64,000 bases of DNA from Bacillus methanolicus MGA3 (GCF_000724485.1 NZ_CP007739.1:1596843-1660842); one strand, 5' to 3'; positions 1-9,430 are shown, counted from the first letter of the stretch. Program-made: numbers and translations. Notes: a model not told the origin generated them from the sequence alone.

Positions 1-1
1 A

Positions 2-424
2 CGTACCTTCCGGACAAATATTTTTTCTTATTTTTTTATGTCCAAAGCAGCTCTTCCGTTTTTACAAAAAGGAAGCAGCATCATTAATACCGCATCTGTT
101 ACAGCTTATAAAGGAAATGAACAGTTGTTAGATTACTCGGCAACAAAAGGAGCCGTTGTTAGTTTCACAAGGTCGCTTGCGTTATCTTTGGTTGACCAGG
201 GAATTCGCGTCAATGGTGTCGCACCTGGCCCCATTTGGACACCGTTAATCCCTTCAACATTCCCGAGTCATCAAATGGCGACTTTTGGTGCCAATACGCC
301 GATGAAACGAGCTGGCCAGCCAAAAGAGGTAGCTCCAACGTATGTTTTCCTTGCAAGCGAGGATGCATCTTATATTACCGGCCAAATCATTCATGTGAAT
401 GGCGGAGAAATTGTGAATGGGTAG
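2..424 (+). CDS. SDR family oxidoreductase, C-terminal part (5' end outside window)
   Basis: The reading frame is open from base 2, so the gene starts before the window; the ATG at 38 is internal. The visible part covers the second half of a short-chain dehydrogenase/reductase: the central Asn-containing strand (FRTNIF), the Ser-containing strand (INTASVTAY), the catalytic pair in DYSATKGAV (Y and K four apart), the VAPGPIWTPL segment and the C-terminal ITGQIIHVNGG. This resembles the Bacillus YdaD/YhdF general-stress SDR group, NAD(P)H-dependent oxidoreductases with poorly known substrates. The substrate cannot be told from the sequence. A strong hairpin terminator follows. Confidence 0.9.
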   Translation, partial: RTFRTNIFSYFFMSKAALPFLQKGSSIINTASVTAYKGNEQLLDYSATKGAVVSFTRSLALSLVDQGIRVNGVAPGPIWTPLIPSTFPSHQMATFGANTPMKRAGQPKEVAPTYVFLASEDASYITGQIIHVNGGEIVNG

Positions 425-454
425 GAGCTAAATTTGTATTTACTGAATCAAAAC

Positions 455-507
455 AAAAGCCCCTATTATATGGTCACAATTTTTAGTGGCCATTTTGGGG
501 CTTTATT
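455..507. terminator. Bidirectional hairpin terminator
   Basis: The outer arms AAAGCCCC and GGGGCTTT enclose an inner pair ATGGTCAC/GTGGCCAT. It lies between the converging ends of the SDR gene (plus) and the inositol phosphatase gene (minus) and could serve both. Confidence 0.75.
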
Positions 508-557
508 GGTATCAATATAAAATCAGGTTGTTCAAAAAAATTCTGCTTAAAAAAGTC

Positions 558-1334
558 CTATCTTTCATCTATCAACCCATCCAATATTTCAAAAATATAT
601 GGATTACCCGCAAGAACGTAGTAACCTTTTTCTTGTTTGACCGCTTTTGTTTTTCCTTTTGCTTCATTAACCAACAGCATTCCTGCTTCGATGTCCCAAG
701 GATTTAACTTTAACTCCCAGTATCCGTCGAAACGGCCGGCTGCAACTTGACACAAATCATAAGCAGCGCTTCCAGTTCTTCGAATATCCCTAACTTTCGT
801 AACCACGTTCACAAAATGTCGGACATTATTGTTTGGTTCGGTTGCCCGGTCATATGGAAAACCTGTAGTCACAACGGACTGATTCAATTTTTTTCTTGAT
901 GATACTTGAATCGGCCGACCATTTAAAAATGCCCCTTGACCTTTCACCGCTTCATATAGCTCGTTTAATGCGGGAACATAGACAACACCGATCACTGTGT
1001 CACCGTTTTGTTGGACGGCAATGGAAATACAAAAAAGCGGAAAACCGTGCGCATAATTCGTTGTACCATCAATCGGATCAATCACCCACTTATATCCTTC
1101 TTCTCCATTATGTATTCCCGATTCTTCAGTCAAAATTGAATGACCTGGATAATGTTGACGAATTTTATTTAAAAGAAAGTTTTCCGTCCAGATGTCCATT
1201 TCGGTGACAAGGTCAATTGCAGCACTTTTTTCATTGATTCTCACAGGTTGATCCATCCTGCGTAATTGTTCTTCACCCGCTTCTTTTACCCATTGTTTAA
1301 TGTGTTGTAGAATTTGGTTCCATTCGTTTTGCAC
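558..1334 (-). CDS. Inositol monophosphatase family protein
   Basis: This is a 258-residue Mg2+-dependent, lithium-sensitive type sugar phosphatase (IMPase/FBPase/SuhB superfamily). The metal-binding motifs are clear: EE in LTEESG, then WVIDPIDGTTNYAHGFP, and near the C terminus NPWDIEAGMLLV. The family dephosphorylates inositol-1-phosphate or related sugar phosphates in the cytosol; the actual substrate is unknown. I start it at a GTG at 1334, six bases after AAAGGAAGG. An upstream in-frame ATG at 1406 has no ribosome site and would add 24 residues not typical of the family. Length is normal. Confidence 0.9.
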   Translation of the reverse strand: MQNEWNQILQHIKQWVKEAGEEQLRRMDQPVRINEKSAAIDLVTEMDIWTENFLLNKIRQHYPGHSILTEESGIHNGEEGYKWVIDPIDGTTNYAHGFPLFCISIAVQQNGDTVIGVVYVPALNELYEAVKGQGAFLNGRPIQVSSRKKLNQSVVTTGFPYDRATEPNNNVRHFVNVVTKVRDIRRTGSAAYDLCQVAAGRFDGYWELKLNPWDIEAGMLLVNEAKGKTKAVKQEKGYYVLAGNPYIFEILDGLIDER

Positions 1335-1447
1335 AGTAAACCTTCCTTTCGAATATATTTTTCTGTAGAAATGATAAATAGTATGATAATTCACATATTT
1401 TATCATCTAATCATAGTCTATCATGAATATTTAATTCACTTATACGT

Positions 1448-2839
1448 TCATGAACATTTATCTAAAAACATTTTTCGATTTTGAAAATGTTTCCTTTCTT
1501 TTTCTTGCTTCACAATTGAAACGATCAAGGTAATCAGCGGCAGTCCCCATAAAAAAATCGCATAAGGGATATAGGAGAGAACCGAAACCCCGACGATTGT
1601 ACTGCACATAATGGCCAAAACACTCCACGGGATCATCCCTGGAAACAACATTGTCGAATCTGCCATTATTCTTGAAAGCTCTTCGTTGCTATGATATTTT
1701 CGCCAATGAGGCAAAAAAGATCGCCCTGTTAATATAATCGGCAGGGTTTGATTGCATGCAATGATAGATATCATCCATGTAGCTGCGATTGTTCTCCACG
1801 TATTTCCGACGAGCGATTTTGAATCTGATAGCCATCGATCTAAAAATGGCTGGATGATTTTTAATTCTTCCAACAATCCATTAAATATGCCTGCCATGGC
1901 GATAAATAACAATAAAAAAAGCATATTCTTTACGCCGCCGCCCAATTGATCTGTTCCGTGCCATAAATGATAAACGATCGTCAAGATGGACACTTCTTTT
2001 GAGGCAGCAATTACGATTGAAGATAAAATACTAAACAAAAAGGCGTATTTGACTTGTACTCGAAAACAGACAAACAGCAAAAGAATTACGGGAGGAATGA
2101 ACGTAATATAAGAAGATTCACTCTCTCCCATTCCTTTTGTTGATAGAGTATTTGAAGGCGATGAATCAAGATTCCATTTCAAATCAAAAAGAAAATAGAA
2201 TATGAAACTCAAAAGAACAGCAATAACCATTGTTGGCATTAGCTTTCGAAATTGGCGGAAGACCGGCAATTCAACCGTATATGCCAACAATTGATGGGCA
2301 CTGGAAAACGGCGATGACCGGTCACCGACAAATGCTCCAGAAATTAAGGCTCCTGCCACTGCTTCATGAGGCAGTTGCAGTGCAGAAGCTGCACTCATAA
2401 TAGGAATTCCAATTGTACTTAAAGAACCAACCGCTGTACCTAATAACATGGAAATCAACATAGTTAAGACAAACGATAACAATAAAAAGTGTTCTTTTGA
2501 TAATAAATTTAGGGAGAACGAAACCATTTGTTCAATGGTCCCACTTATATACCACGCAGGAAGCAGCATGCTGACTAATAAAAGAATAAGAATAACTTCT
2601 TTCGTTTTTAACAATCCCCGCATCCCTATCGAACATAAATCTTTCCAGCTTACACCTTTTCCTTTGCATAAGAGAATTAAAAAAATTAGTCCGGGTGAAA
2701 AACCAACAAGTAAAGGCCATTGAATCATTACAGAACTTAGTACTCCAATGAGTGTTAAAAATAATAAAGCTATAATTTCTCGATATGAAAAATGAATGCT
2801 GTTTGGCAAAATTCCCATCTCCATTTTTATACTATACAT
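1448..2839 (-). CDS. NhaC family Na+/H+ antiporter
   Basis: This is a 463-residue polytopic membrane protein with about 11-12 hydrophobic segments. The central region contains GTAVGSLSTIGIPIMSAA and GALISGAFVGDRSSPFSS, a signature of NhaC/ArsB-type ion antiporters. The family exchanges cytoplasmic Na+ (or a small organic anion with Na+) for protons across the cell membrane. The gene stands alone between the inositol phosphatase and PfpI genes, all on the minus strand. The start is uncertain: several ATGs (2839, 2824, 2818) lie close together without a strong ribosome site. Substrate specificity cannot be read from sequence alone. Confidence 0.85.
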   Translation of the reverse strand: MYSIKMEMGILPNSIHFSYREIIALLFLTLIGVLSSVMIQWPLLVGFSPGLIFLILLCKGKGVSWKDLCSIGMRGLLKTKEVILILLLVSMLLPAWYISGTIEQMVSFSLNLLSKEHFLLLSFVLTMLISMLLGTAVGSLSTIGIPIMSAASALQLPHEAVAGALISGAFVGDRSSPFSSAHQLLAYTVELPVFRQFRKLMPTMVIAVLLSFIFYFLFDLKWNLDSSPSNTLSTKGMGESESSYITFIPPVILLLFVCFRVQVKYAFLFSILSSIVIAASKEVSILTIVYHLWHGTDQLGGGVKNMLFLLLFIAMAGIFNGLLEELKIIQPFLDRWLSDSKSLVGNTWRTIAATWMISIIACNQTLPIILTGRSFLPHWRKYHSNEELSRIMADSTMLFPGMIPWSVLAIMCSTIVGVSVLSYIPYAIFLWGLPLITLIVSIVKQEKERKHFQNRKMFLDKCS

Positions 2840-2917
2840 TACATTTTACATCTTTCCGCCCTTCAAATACATGATTAAAATACCTTGGATGCTAAACTCG
2901 CAGAAAACTTGTATGAG

Positions 2918-2969
2918 AAAAAAAAATCCCCTCCCAAGTAGACTCTTTTACTGTCTACCAGAGAGGAGA
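2918..2969 (-). terminator. Rho-independent terminator of the PfpI-family gene
   Basis: On the minus strand, arms with GTAGAC/GTCTAC extended by CTCC and GGAG pairs are followed by a run of eight or more T. It lies just past the stop of the PfpI-family gene. Confidence 0.75.
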
Positions 2970-3003
2970 TAATACCTATATATCGTATTCTTAAGTTTAT
3001 TTT

Positions 3004-3576
3004 TTAAACATTCGCTGTCTCTTTTGCAAATAAAAGCTTAAAGAATTCTTTCATAAATCCAGGTAAATCCGGCCAAGCATGCCCTGAAACAATATTTCTA
3101 TCGACATGCAACATTTTTTCAACATAAGTTGCTCCGGCAGCCTCTATTTCAGGTCGGCAAGCACTATAAGCGGTCAATTCTCGACCTTTAATGTACTCAC
3201 GAACAGTAGTAAGAACAAGTTGCCCATGGCAGATGACGCCAAGCGGCTTATTTTCCTTAAGAAAATGAGCTGCAATTTCTTGCACTTTTGTATTCAAACG
3301 AATGTATTCTGGTGCACGTCCCCCAGGAATGATTAAACCATCGAAATCTGCAGGGTTAATTTCATCAACAGAGGCATGAGACTCAAGTAAATACCCCCAT
3401 TTTTCTGTGTAGGTTTCCATTTCTGGAAGGAAATCGTGAATAACTGTTTGAAGCTTTTTTTTCACCGGTGAAGCGATCGTACAATTGATATTTTCTTCAA
3501 GACAACGGTAGTAAGGATAGAATACTTCCAATGCCTCTACAGCGTCACCAGTTAAGATTAGAACATTTTTACTCAT
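3004..3576 (-). CDS. DJ-1/PfpI family protein (class I glutamine amidotransferase-like)
   Basis: This is a 190-residue cytosolic protein of the DJ-1/ThiJ/PfpI superfamily. The nucleophile elbow is visible as GVICHGQLVL with Cys at about residue 117, and the upstream glycine-rich loop reads LIIPGGRAPEY. The conserved Glu near the N terminus fits DAVEALEVFYP. Family members act as deglycases, glyoxalases, proteases or stress chaperones, so the reaction is not fixed by the sequence. The start is supported by AAAGGTGA ten bases upstream. It has its own terminator and no clear operon partner. Confidence 0.85.
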   Translation of the reverse strand: MSKNVLILTGDAVEALEVFYPYYRCLEENINCTIASPVKKKLQTVIHDFLPEMETYTEKWGYLLESHASVDEINPADFDGLIIPGGRAPEYIRLNTKVQEIAAHFLKENKPLGVICHGQLVLTTVREYIKGRELTAYSACRPEIEAAGATYVEKMLHVDRNIVSGHAWPDLPGFMKEFFKLLFAKETANV

Positions 3577-3774
3577 TTTAAATCACCTTTCCTTTATTGA
3601 TTTATTTTAAGAATGCACATGCATTCCTGAAATTACTATTATCTAATAATAGAGACGGCTTTTAGATAATAAAGTGCTTCTAGTAAACTTTAATACCATT
3701 ATTTAATTAAACTTAAACCTCCTTTTTAAATATAATACTAAATTTTCTAAATATTTAAAATAAAAATCAATTGT
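3577..3774. other. AT-rich spacer
   Basis: No gene is seen. The segment holds the promoter area of the PfpI-family gene; no convincing operator was recognised. Confidence 0.4.
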
Positions 3775-3814
3775 AAAAAAGCATCTTAGAGCGGTATGTA
3801 ACCTCTAAGATGCT
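3775..3814 (-). terminator. Rho-independent terminator of the FMN reductase gene
   Basis: A perfect 12-bp stem, AGCATCTTAGAG/CTCTAAGATGCT, is followed on the minus strand by six T. It lies 21 bases past the FMN reductase stop. Confidence 0.9.
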
Positions 3815-3835
3815 TACAGAAGGATGTAAAATTAT

Positions 3836-4408
3836 TTATGCCCCAACATCGTTCTGCCGAAGTGGCTTTAATGCACCGCTCCATGCGATGACCTGATCAA
3901 GCATGGTGTTGACTGACTGTTCATGATGATCGGCAGGTTTGAAAACACTAAAGTTTTCGAAATCGGTGAAGAGAGACAGAGCAACCTGAGAACGTACGTC
4001 GGCAACCTGAAGCTCACCCATTATAAGTCTCAGATTCTCAACTGCACGTGTACCTCCAGTGCTCCCAAAGCTAACAAAGCCAGCAGCTTTGTTGTTCCAT
4101 TCGTTATATAAATAATCAATTGCGTTCTTGAGTGCTCCAGTTGTTGCATGATTGTACTCAGGCGTTACGAAGACATAGCCGTCAAATGAAGCAATCTTTG
4201 CAGACCAAGACTTGGTATGTTCTTTAGTGTACTGACCCATTGATGGAGGTGTCGGCTCGTCGAGAAGAGGCAGATTGAAGTCTGCAATGTCAACAACCTC
4301 AAACTCGGCGTCATTACGCTTCCTAGCGATTTCGTAGAACCAACGGGCAACGGATTCACTATTTCGACCAGGACGTGTGCTTCCAATAATGATTGCTATC
4401 TTAATCAA
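3836..4408 (-). CDS. NAD(P)H-dependent FMN reductase family protein
   Basis: This is a 190-residue flavodoxin-fold protein. The N-terminal phosphate loop IGSTRPGRNSESVA binds the FMN phosphate, and FVTPEYNHATTGALKNAID is the conserved YNxxxxGxLKNAID segment of the NADPH-dependent FMN reductase family (chromate reductase, azobenzene reductase, quinone reductase relatives). It probably reduces quinones, azo dyes or oxyanions with NADPH in the cytosol, but the physiological acceptor is unknown. The gene is monocistronic with its own terminator. The ribosome site AGGAGGAATG precedes the ATG. Confidence 0.9.
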   Translation of the reverse strand: MIKIAIIIGSTRPGRNSESVARWFYEIARKRNDAEFEVVDIADFNLPLLDEPTPPSMGQYTKEHTKSWSAKIASFDGYVFVTPEYNHATTGALKNAIDYLYNEWNNKAAGFVSFGSTGGTRAVENLRLIMGELQVADVRSQVALSLFTDFENFSVFKPADHHEQSVNTMLDQVIAWSGALKPLRQNDVGA

Positions 4409-4907
4409 TGTTCATTCCTCCTACATTTTGATTTGTTACTTAGTGTTCCTACTATATGGTATTCGAAATAACTCAATATACTTCATGACTCTATATGAGC
4501 CTCATCGGTGCTGATGTCGCCCATTATAGTATGCGTTGGATTAAGAATAAACTATTCATGTTGCCATTCACCTATAAACAGGTTAAAAGAACGCATTCCG
4601 AATTACGGAAATGACGATTTTGCTTATGTTAACAGGACAAGCTTCTCCCCACTATCTAAATTGCGATTTTAGTAATTTTGGGCATTGTGAAAAAAATATG
4701 TTTTACAATACTTACTTCATCATCTAATTTTTCTATGTTAAGGATGGATCCTTTCCCAGCCTTCAGGAAAAAGCAAGAAGCTATAAGCACATACAGATAA
4801 GATAAGATAAGATAAGACCATCTTAATTGACGGATGAACAACGGAATATTATAATCCTAGTAAACAGATATGATTTATATAAATAATTTTAGGAAGGGTG
4901 ACGGTAA
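4409..4907. other. Intergenic region with a GATAA pentanucleotide repeat
   Basis: No gene is supported in these 500 bases between divergent genes. At 4796-4816 the sequence GATAA is repeated four times in tandem, about 90 bases upstream of the carbonic anhydrase start. Promoters for both neighbours should lie here but none was assigned. Confidence 0.5.
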
Positions 4908-5492
4908 ATGAGCGAAATTTTGAACGAAGTGTTGGCTGCGAATGATATATATGCTGATAATTTCGGGGATAAAGGGAATCTTGCAATGCCGCCGAAGCGT
5001 CGATTTGCGATTCTGACCTGCATGGACGCACGCCTCGACCCTGCTAAGTTTGCTGGACTTGCAGAAGGTGATGCTCATGTGATCCGAAATGCCGGAGGCC
5101 GGGCAAGCGACGATGCGATTCGTTCCCTCGTAATATCTTACAAGCTGTTGGGAACACGTGAATGGTTCGTAATTCATCATACCGATTGCGGTATGGAGAC
5201 ATTTACTAATGAAATTATCCGCGATTTGCTTGCTAACAGTCTGGAAACAGCTGAATTTGATGGAAAACAATGGCGAGACGTTGGAAAAGGACCTGGTTCA
5301 AGGGCGGGAGAATACATTGAATTCTTGACGATCAACAATCTTGAACAAAGTGTTGTCGACGATGTTGAACGAATTCGTTCCCATCCTCTTGTTCCAAAAA
5401 ACATTGCGATCTACGGTTTTATTTACGACGTGAAAAGCGGTCGTCTAATTGAAGTACCTGAAGCTTCCCGAATTGGCCGGGCAACGATCTGA
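4908..5492 (+). CDS. Beta-class carbonic anhydrase
   Basis: This is a 194-residue cytosolic zinc enzyme that interconverts CO2 and bicarbonate. The zinc ligands and dyad are visible: CMDARLDP (Cys, plus the Asp-Arg pair) and [10 protein letters not shown] (His and Cys). The remaining fold is the short beta-CA type common in Firmicutes (YtiB/YvdA-like). The start is chosen after AGGAAGGGTGA nine bases upstream. It is monocistronic, with a terminator 70 bases past the stop. Its presence in a genome with CO dehydrogenase is suggestive, but the enzyme is widespread and no direct link is shown. Confidence 0.92.
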   Translation: MSEILNEVLAANDIYADNFGDKGNLAMPPKRRFAILTCMDARLDPAKFAGLAEGDAHVIRNAGGRASDDAIRSLVISYKLLGTREWFVIHHTDCGMETFTNEIIRDLLANSLETAEFDGKQWRDVGKGPGSRAGEYIEFLTINNLEQSVVDDVERIRSHPLVPKNIAIYGFIYDVKSGRLIEVPEASRIGRATI

Positions 5493-5560
5493 TCTTCTTT
5501 GCTTTTGTTTGCCACATCGAAACTTCGCTTTTGAATGATGCTAATCAATGTATACGAATA

Positions 5561-5585
5561 GAACCGGGCGGATGCCCGGTTTTTG
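5561..5585 (+). terminator. Terminator of the carbonic anhydrase gene
   Basis: A GC-rich stem AACCGGGC/GCCCGGTT with a four-base loop is followed by T5. Confidence 0.9.
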
Positions 5586-5867
5586 CCTTGATTTATTAAA
5601 GTTACGATTGGCTTTTGAAGCAATGGGCGGCAAGTATTTTCCTGCGATGCTTCCGATAACAAAATTGCCGCACCATATTATATTGGCTAAAACAAGAAGG
5701 ATTTAGGCATATTTTTTGCCAATCATGTTTATTAACCTCTTCTCTTTGTTTCTTTCAGTTTTTTTAAAATCTTATCTTATTTTATTCTACTTTTTTAGCC
5801 GCTGTATCATTGCTAACAAGCATTTTCTAATCCTTTAATCCGTGCCCGCATAAGAATTTATACAGAT

Positions 5868-6660
5868 GAAACTAAATACAAGATAAAGGGCAAAGTGATC
5901 AAACTTAATAAAGTACTAAACAAGGTGGCACTGGATACAAATTCAGGCTCCGTTCCGTATTGTAAAGCGTACATGGTAGTATTGGCTGCAGTTGGCATTG
6001 CGGCAAGAACGATCATGATTTTTTTTTAATAAATCTTCTAATGGAAAAAACAGTGTGAAAACCCAAGCGATAGCGGGAGACAAAAGCAGTTTTATAACCA
6101 ATGACAATGTCAGCGGGCCTTTTGATAATGTTTTCACTGATATTTTGGCTAATTGCATTCCGAGAATAATCATTATGGTGGGGATTGCGGCATTTCCGAC
6201 CATACTTACCGCATCCATGAGCGTTTCACCTAAACGAACATGAAAAAGATGAAAGATAATACCTAACAAAGCTCCGTAAACAATCGGAACCTTGATCACC
6301 TCGTTTATTGCTGTTTTTATGCTTGCACTTTCCGAAGCACCTTTTGCTGCATAATAAACTCCAACGGTACACATGAGGAGTTGCTGAATGACCATAATGA
6401 TGACAGCGTATTTCATGCCTGCTTCGCCAAAAGCAAATAAAATCAGCGGTGTCCCATAATTTCCGTTATTCATAAAGGCAGACGCCAAAAATCATTCCAC
6501 ATGTTTTTTTGTTGGAGTATCTCCTAATTCGGGAGATTATGTAGATAATCCAATTAAACTATAGGCAAGCGCTGCCGTATAAAGGGTCATTATGACGTAA
6601 TCGAAGAGTTTATTTGTTCAAGAGCCCAATAAGAAAAACGGGATAACTCCATGCTTTTTA
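5868..6660 (-). pseudogene. AEC family (auxin efflux carrier/malate permease-like) transporter, disrupted
   Basis: The longest open piece (residues matching LASAFMNNGNYGTP onward, about 6488 to 6030) is the second half of an AEC family permease. At 6019-6027 a run of nine T (A9 on the coding strand) shifts the frame; skipping one base restores IMIVLAAMPTAANTTMYALQYG and a normal C terminus ending near 5868. On the 5' side, one extra base in the T5 run near 6486 separates KKTCGMI from LASAFMNNGNYG. Further upstream, fragments such as FDYVIMTLYTAALAY lie in another frame with stops. The N terminus is absent or unrecognisable. Several independent lesions favour a real pseudogene, though homopolymer sequencing errors could account for two of them. 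Confidence 0.8.
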
Positions 6661-6763
6661 GTTAATCTATTGGAGTCGGAATCTAAAAATTTATGTACAT
6701 AGCAGCAGGTATGATTAAATGAAGTTTAGAATAATTTGTAATAAAAAAATTTGGAGGGATTTT

Positions 6764-7330
6764 ATGAATACATCTTTACTGTTGATAGATATCCAAAATG
6801 ATTATTTCCATGGCGGAAGAATGGAACTACATAATCCAACTTTAGCTGCCACAAATGCATCCAAGATTTTAAAACTTTTCAGAGAAAAAAAATTACAAGT
6901 GATACATGTCCAACATATATCCTTGAGACCTGACGCAACATTTTTTTTACCTGAGACAGATGGTATAAAAATACATAGTCAAGTAGAGCCTTTAGAAAAT
7001 GAAATCATTGTTCAAAAAAATTTTCCTAACAGTTTTAAAGGGACTAACTTGGAAAATATTCTAATCGAGCATCATATTAGTGAATTAACTATTTGCGGTA
7101 TGATGACACATATGTGTATTGATGCAACTGTCAGAGCAGCGAAAGATAAAGGATATAAGGTTAACCTAATTCATGATGCTTGTGCGACAAAAGAGCTTCA
7201 GTTTGGAAAAAATAAGATTAGCGCAAACGATGTCCATCATGCTTTTTTAGCTGCTCTTAATGGTATATACGCTGATATTTATTCAACAGAAGAATATATT
7301 AATAAATTTAATAATGGAGTCCAGCTATAG
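6764..7330 (+). CDS. Isochorismatase-family cysteine hydrolase
   Basis: This 188-residue enzyme has the catalytic triad of the family: Asp in LLIDIQNDYF, Lys in IVQKNFPNSF, and Cys in MMTHMCIDATVRAA, preceded by the usual cis-peptide region. Relatives include nicotinamidase, N-carbamoylsarcosine amidase and YcaC-like hydrolases. The substrate is unknown. I start it at the ATG at 6764, placed seven bases after TTGGAGGG; an upstream in-frame ATG at 6719 has no ribosome site. It appears monocistronic. The gene is AT-rich even by local standards. Confidence 0.9.
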   Translation: MNTSLLLIDIQNDYFHGGRMELHNPTLAATNASKILKLFREKKLQVIHVQHISLRPDATFFLPETDGIKIHSQVEPLENEIIVQKNFPNSFKGTNLENILIEHHISELTICGMMTHMCIDATVRAAKDKGYKVNLIHDACATKELQFGKNKISANDVHHAFLAALNGIYADIYSTEEYINKFNNGVQL

Positions 7331-7346
7331 GGTCCTAGTTAAATTT

Positions 7347-7436
7347 GCGGTGTGAGCGGAGCCAGACTTTAATTTTTTCAAAGCTAAACAAGGTTCTAGC
7401 TCAAGCAGATTTATATTTTTAATTTTAATTGCGAAC
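7347..7436 (+). repeat. Partial copy (D) of the 185-bp dispersed repeat
   Basis: The segment beginning GCGGTGTGAGCGGAGC matches the middle of the repeat seen in full at 9106, 36189 and 37075, including the following AAAGCTAAA and the T-rich end. The two outer ends of the element are missing. Confidence 0.6.
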
Positions 7437-7438
7437 AG

Positions 7439-7467
7439 AAAAAGCATTCCTGTTACGGAATGCTTCA
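7439..7467 (-). terminator. Terminator of the downstream-reading YfnA-type permease gene
   Basis: Stem GCATTCC/GGAATGC with a six-base loop is followed by T5 on the minus strand, about 90 bases past the permease stop. Confidence 0.7.
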
Positions 7468-7557
7468 ACTATACTTTAATAAAAATACAAGTTTATTACT
7501 ATCAGTTTCTATTGTTAGCGTTTCCACTTTTTCGCATACAAAAGATTCTAATATTTC

Positions 7558-8949
7558 TTAACTATTCGCTAAGTTGCTCTTTCTCTTACCGTAAAATGAA
7601 TAAATAACAAATCCAATAATCATCCAAACAATAAAACGAATCCAAGTAATTTCCGGCAAACTGATAATAAGATAAATTGAAAATCCGATTCCAATCAATG
7701 GAATTACTGGAACAAGAGGTGTTCTAAATTTTCTTTCGAGTTCTGGCCGTTTTACTCGGAGCACCATTATAGATGAACAAATTAAGATAAACGCTGACAG
7801 AGTTCCGATGTTTACTAGTTCAGCTACTTCGCTAATAGGGGTTAACCCTGAGACGATTGCTGTAATAAGTCCAATAATTAAGGTTGGACGATATGGTGTT
7901 TTATATTTATGGTGTACTTTCATAAACCATTTTGGTAATAAACCGTCACGGCTCATAGCAAACCATATGCGTGAACCAGCAAGCATAAATGAAAATAACA
8001 CAGAGAGAATTCCTGCAATAGCAGCTGCAGATATAATTAATGTGATCCATTTCAAGCCGACATCACTAAAGACTTTGGCTACTGGTGCTGAATTATTAAG
8101 TGTATGATATGGAGCCATACCTGTAATAACGAGAGACATCCCGACATACAGACATAATGCAATAAGCAAAGATATGACGACAGCTCTCGGCAGGTCGCGT
8201 TGTGGATTTTTCGATTCTTCTGCCGCTGTTGTTAAAGTGTCATAGCCAAATACTGCAAAAAAGACAAGGGCCGCCCCTCTCATTACACCATTAAAACCAA
8301 AAGGCATAAAAGGATGCCAGTTAGCGGTATTAACATAGAAACTTCCTACTGCAATCACAACTAAAACAATACTTAACTTAATGATAACCATTAAGTTATT
8401 AAATTTAGAACCCCATTCGATACCAACGTAAAGCAAACCAGCAATAGCAAGACTTACTAACATAGCAATTAAGTCTACTTTGTGGCCAGCTCCAGTACCC
8501 GGAGCACCTTGTGCCCATACTGGAATGTGTATCCCAATTTGGTGGAGAATTTCTTGCATGTAACCAGACCATCCGATGGCTACAACTGCGACAACTAAGG
8601 TATATTCGAGTAATAAATCCCAACCAATGAGCCACGCTACTAATTCTCCAAGTACAGCATAACTATATGTGTAAGCGCTTCCTGCAACGGGTATCAAACC
8701 GGCAAATTCTGCATAACACAGTGCCGCAGCTGCACTAGCTAGTCCAGCAATAATGAACGATAATGTTACTGCAGGTCCTGAATGTTCAGCAGCAGCAACG
8801 CCAGTTAATACGAAAATGCCTACACCGATAATACCACCTAAACCAATTGCGGTCAGTTGCCATAATCCTAATACTCGTTTTAGCCCGGTGTTTTTGGCAC
8901 CTTCTAGCTGCAATTGCTCAATTGATTTTTTTCTGAAAAAAGCATTCAT
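7558..8949 (-). CDS. APC superfamily amino acid permease (YfnA/CAT type)
   Basis: This is a 463-residue membrane transporter with about 12 transmembrane helices. The first helix holds GLGGIIGVGIFVLTGVAA, the substrate-binding unwound segment of APC carriers. FAVFGYDTLTTAAEESKNPQRDLP and AMSRDGLLPKWF are typical of the cationic amino acid transporter subgroup (B. subtilis YfnA). It should import amino acids with protons; which one is not evident. A close paralog is encoded at 15245-16648. The start follows AAGGAGGACATCT. A cre-like sequence lies between 8965 and 8978, just upstream of the ribosome site. Confidence 0.92.
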   Translation of the reverse strand: MNAFFRKKSIEQLQLEGAKNTGLKRVLGLWQLTAIGLGGIIGVGIFVLTGVAAAEHSGPAVTLSFIIAGLASAAAALCYAEFAGLIPVAGSAYTYSYAVLGELVAWLIGWDLLLEYTLVVAVVAIGWSGYMQEILHQIGIHIPVWAQGAPGTGAGHKVDLIAMLVSLAIAGLLYVGIEWGSKFNNLMVIIKLSIVLVVIAVGSFYVNTANWHPFMPFGFNGVMRGAALVFFAVFGYDTLTTAAEESKNPQRDLPRAVVISLLIALCLYVGMSLVITGMAPYHTLNNSAPVAKVFSDVGLKWITLIISAAAIAGILSVLFSFMLAGSRIWFAMSRDGLLPKWFMKVHHKYKTPYRPTLIIGLITAIVSGLTPISEVAELVNIGTLSAFILICSSIMVLRVKRPELERKFRTPLVPVIPLIGIGFSIYLIISLPEITWIRFIVWMIIGFVIYSFYGKRKSNLANS

Positions 8950-8964
8950 AGATGTCCTCCTTTT

Positions 8965-8978
8965 TGTAAGCGTTTAAA
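8965..8978. promoter_or_regulatory. Possible cre (CcpA) site upstream of the permease gene
   Basis: TGTAAGCGTTTAAA matches the catabolite-responsive element consensus TGWNANCGNTNWCA with one mismatch. Its place just before the ribosome site would fit a transcription roadblock. A single match of this quality can occur by chance. Confidence 0.4.
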
Positions 8979-9105
8979 ATCTGAAAGAAAAAAAAGTTAA
9001 GATTATTTTAACATAATAATGTGTGTTGTTAAAGAAGAATAAATATCCAATATTATGAATAAAAATCCAAATTGAACTTGGTACATATATTTTACTGAAT
9101 ACTTT

Positions 9106-9290
9106 CATAAGTTTTTACTCCCAACCCAACATGGAATTAGGTTTCCTTTTAAAACCTAACCAACATAATAAGGCGGTGTGAGCGGAGCTAAGCACAAAAT
9201 ATTTACAAAGCAAAAACATGTCTCTTGCTAAAAAAAGGTTGCTATTTCTATTTTTGTTAGCGCAGCTCCCTCCTTTACCACAAAAAAAGA
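9106..9290 (+). repeat. Dispersed repeat, full copy A
   Basis: Copy A runs from CATAAGTTTTTACTCCC, through ACATGGAATTAGGTTTC, CCAACATAATAAGGCGG, GTGTGAGCGGAGCTAAG and ATATTTACAAAGC, to TTAGCGCAGCTCCCTCC and ACAAAAAAAGA. The same order of blocks recurs at 36189-36373 and 37075-37262, in the same orientation. GGAGCT in the middle is complementary to AGCTCC near the end. A small hairpin (ACCAGT...ACTGGT) follows directly. Confidence 0.75.
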
Positions 9291-9314
9291 CCAGTCTATT
9301 TTTCAACTGGTTCA
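9291..9314 (-). terminator. Probable terminator of the 121-residue protein gene
   Basis: ACCAGTC/AACTGGT forms a short hairpin followed by a T-rich stretch on the minus strand, inside or beside repeat copy A. Confidence 0.5.
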
Positions 9315-9430
9315 TTTTCATTAATAATATTAATTAAATGTTTGTAAATAAACACTCGATTTTCAATTCAATAATTAATCCGATCAAGCTTTCACTTTCT
9401 TATCGGCTACTATTTAGGCGGGGAAATATT

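Noticed and set aside
4875..5270. 131-codon minus-strand frame
   Set aside because: It is antisense to the carbonic anhydrase gene and has no ribosome site.
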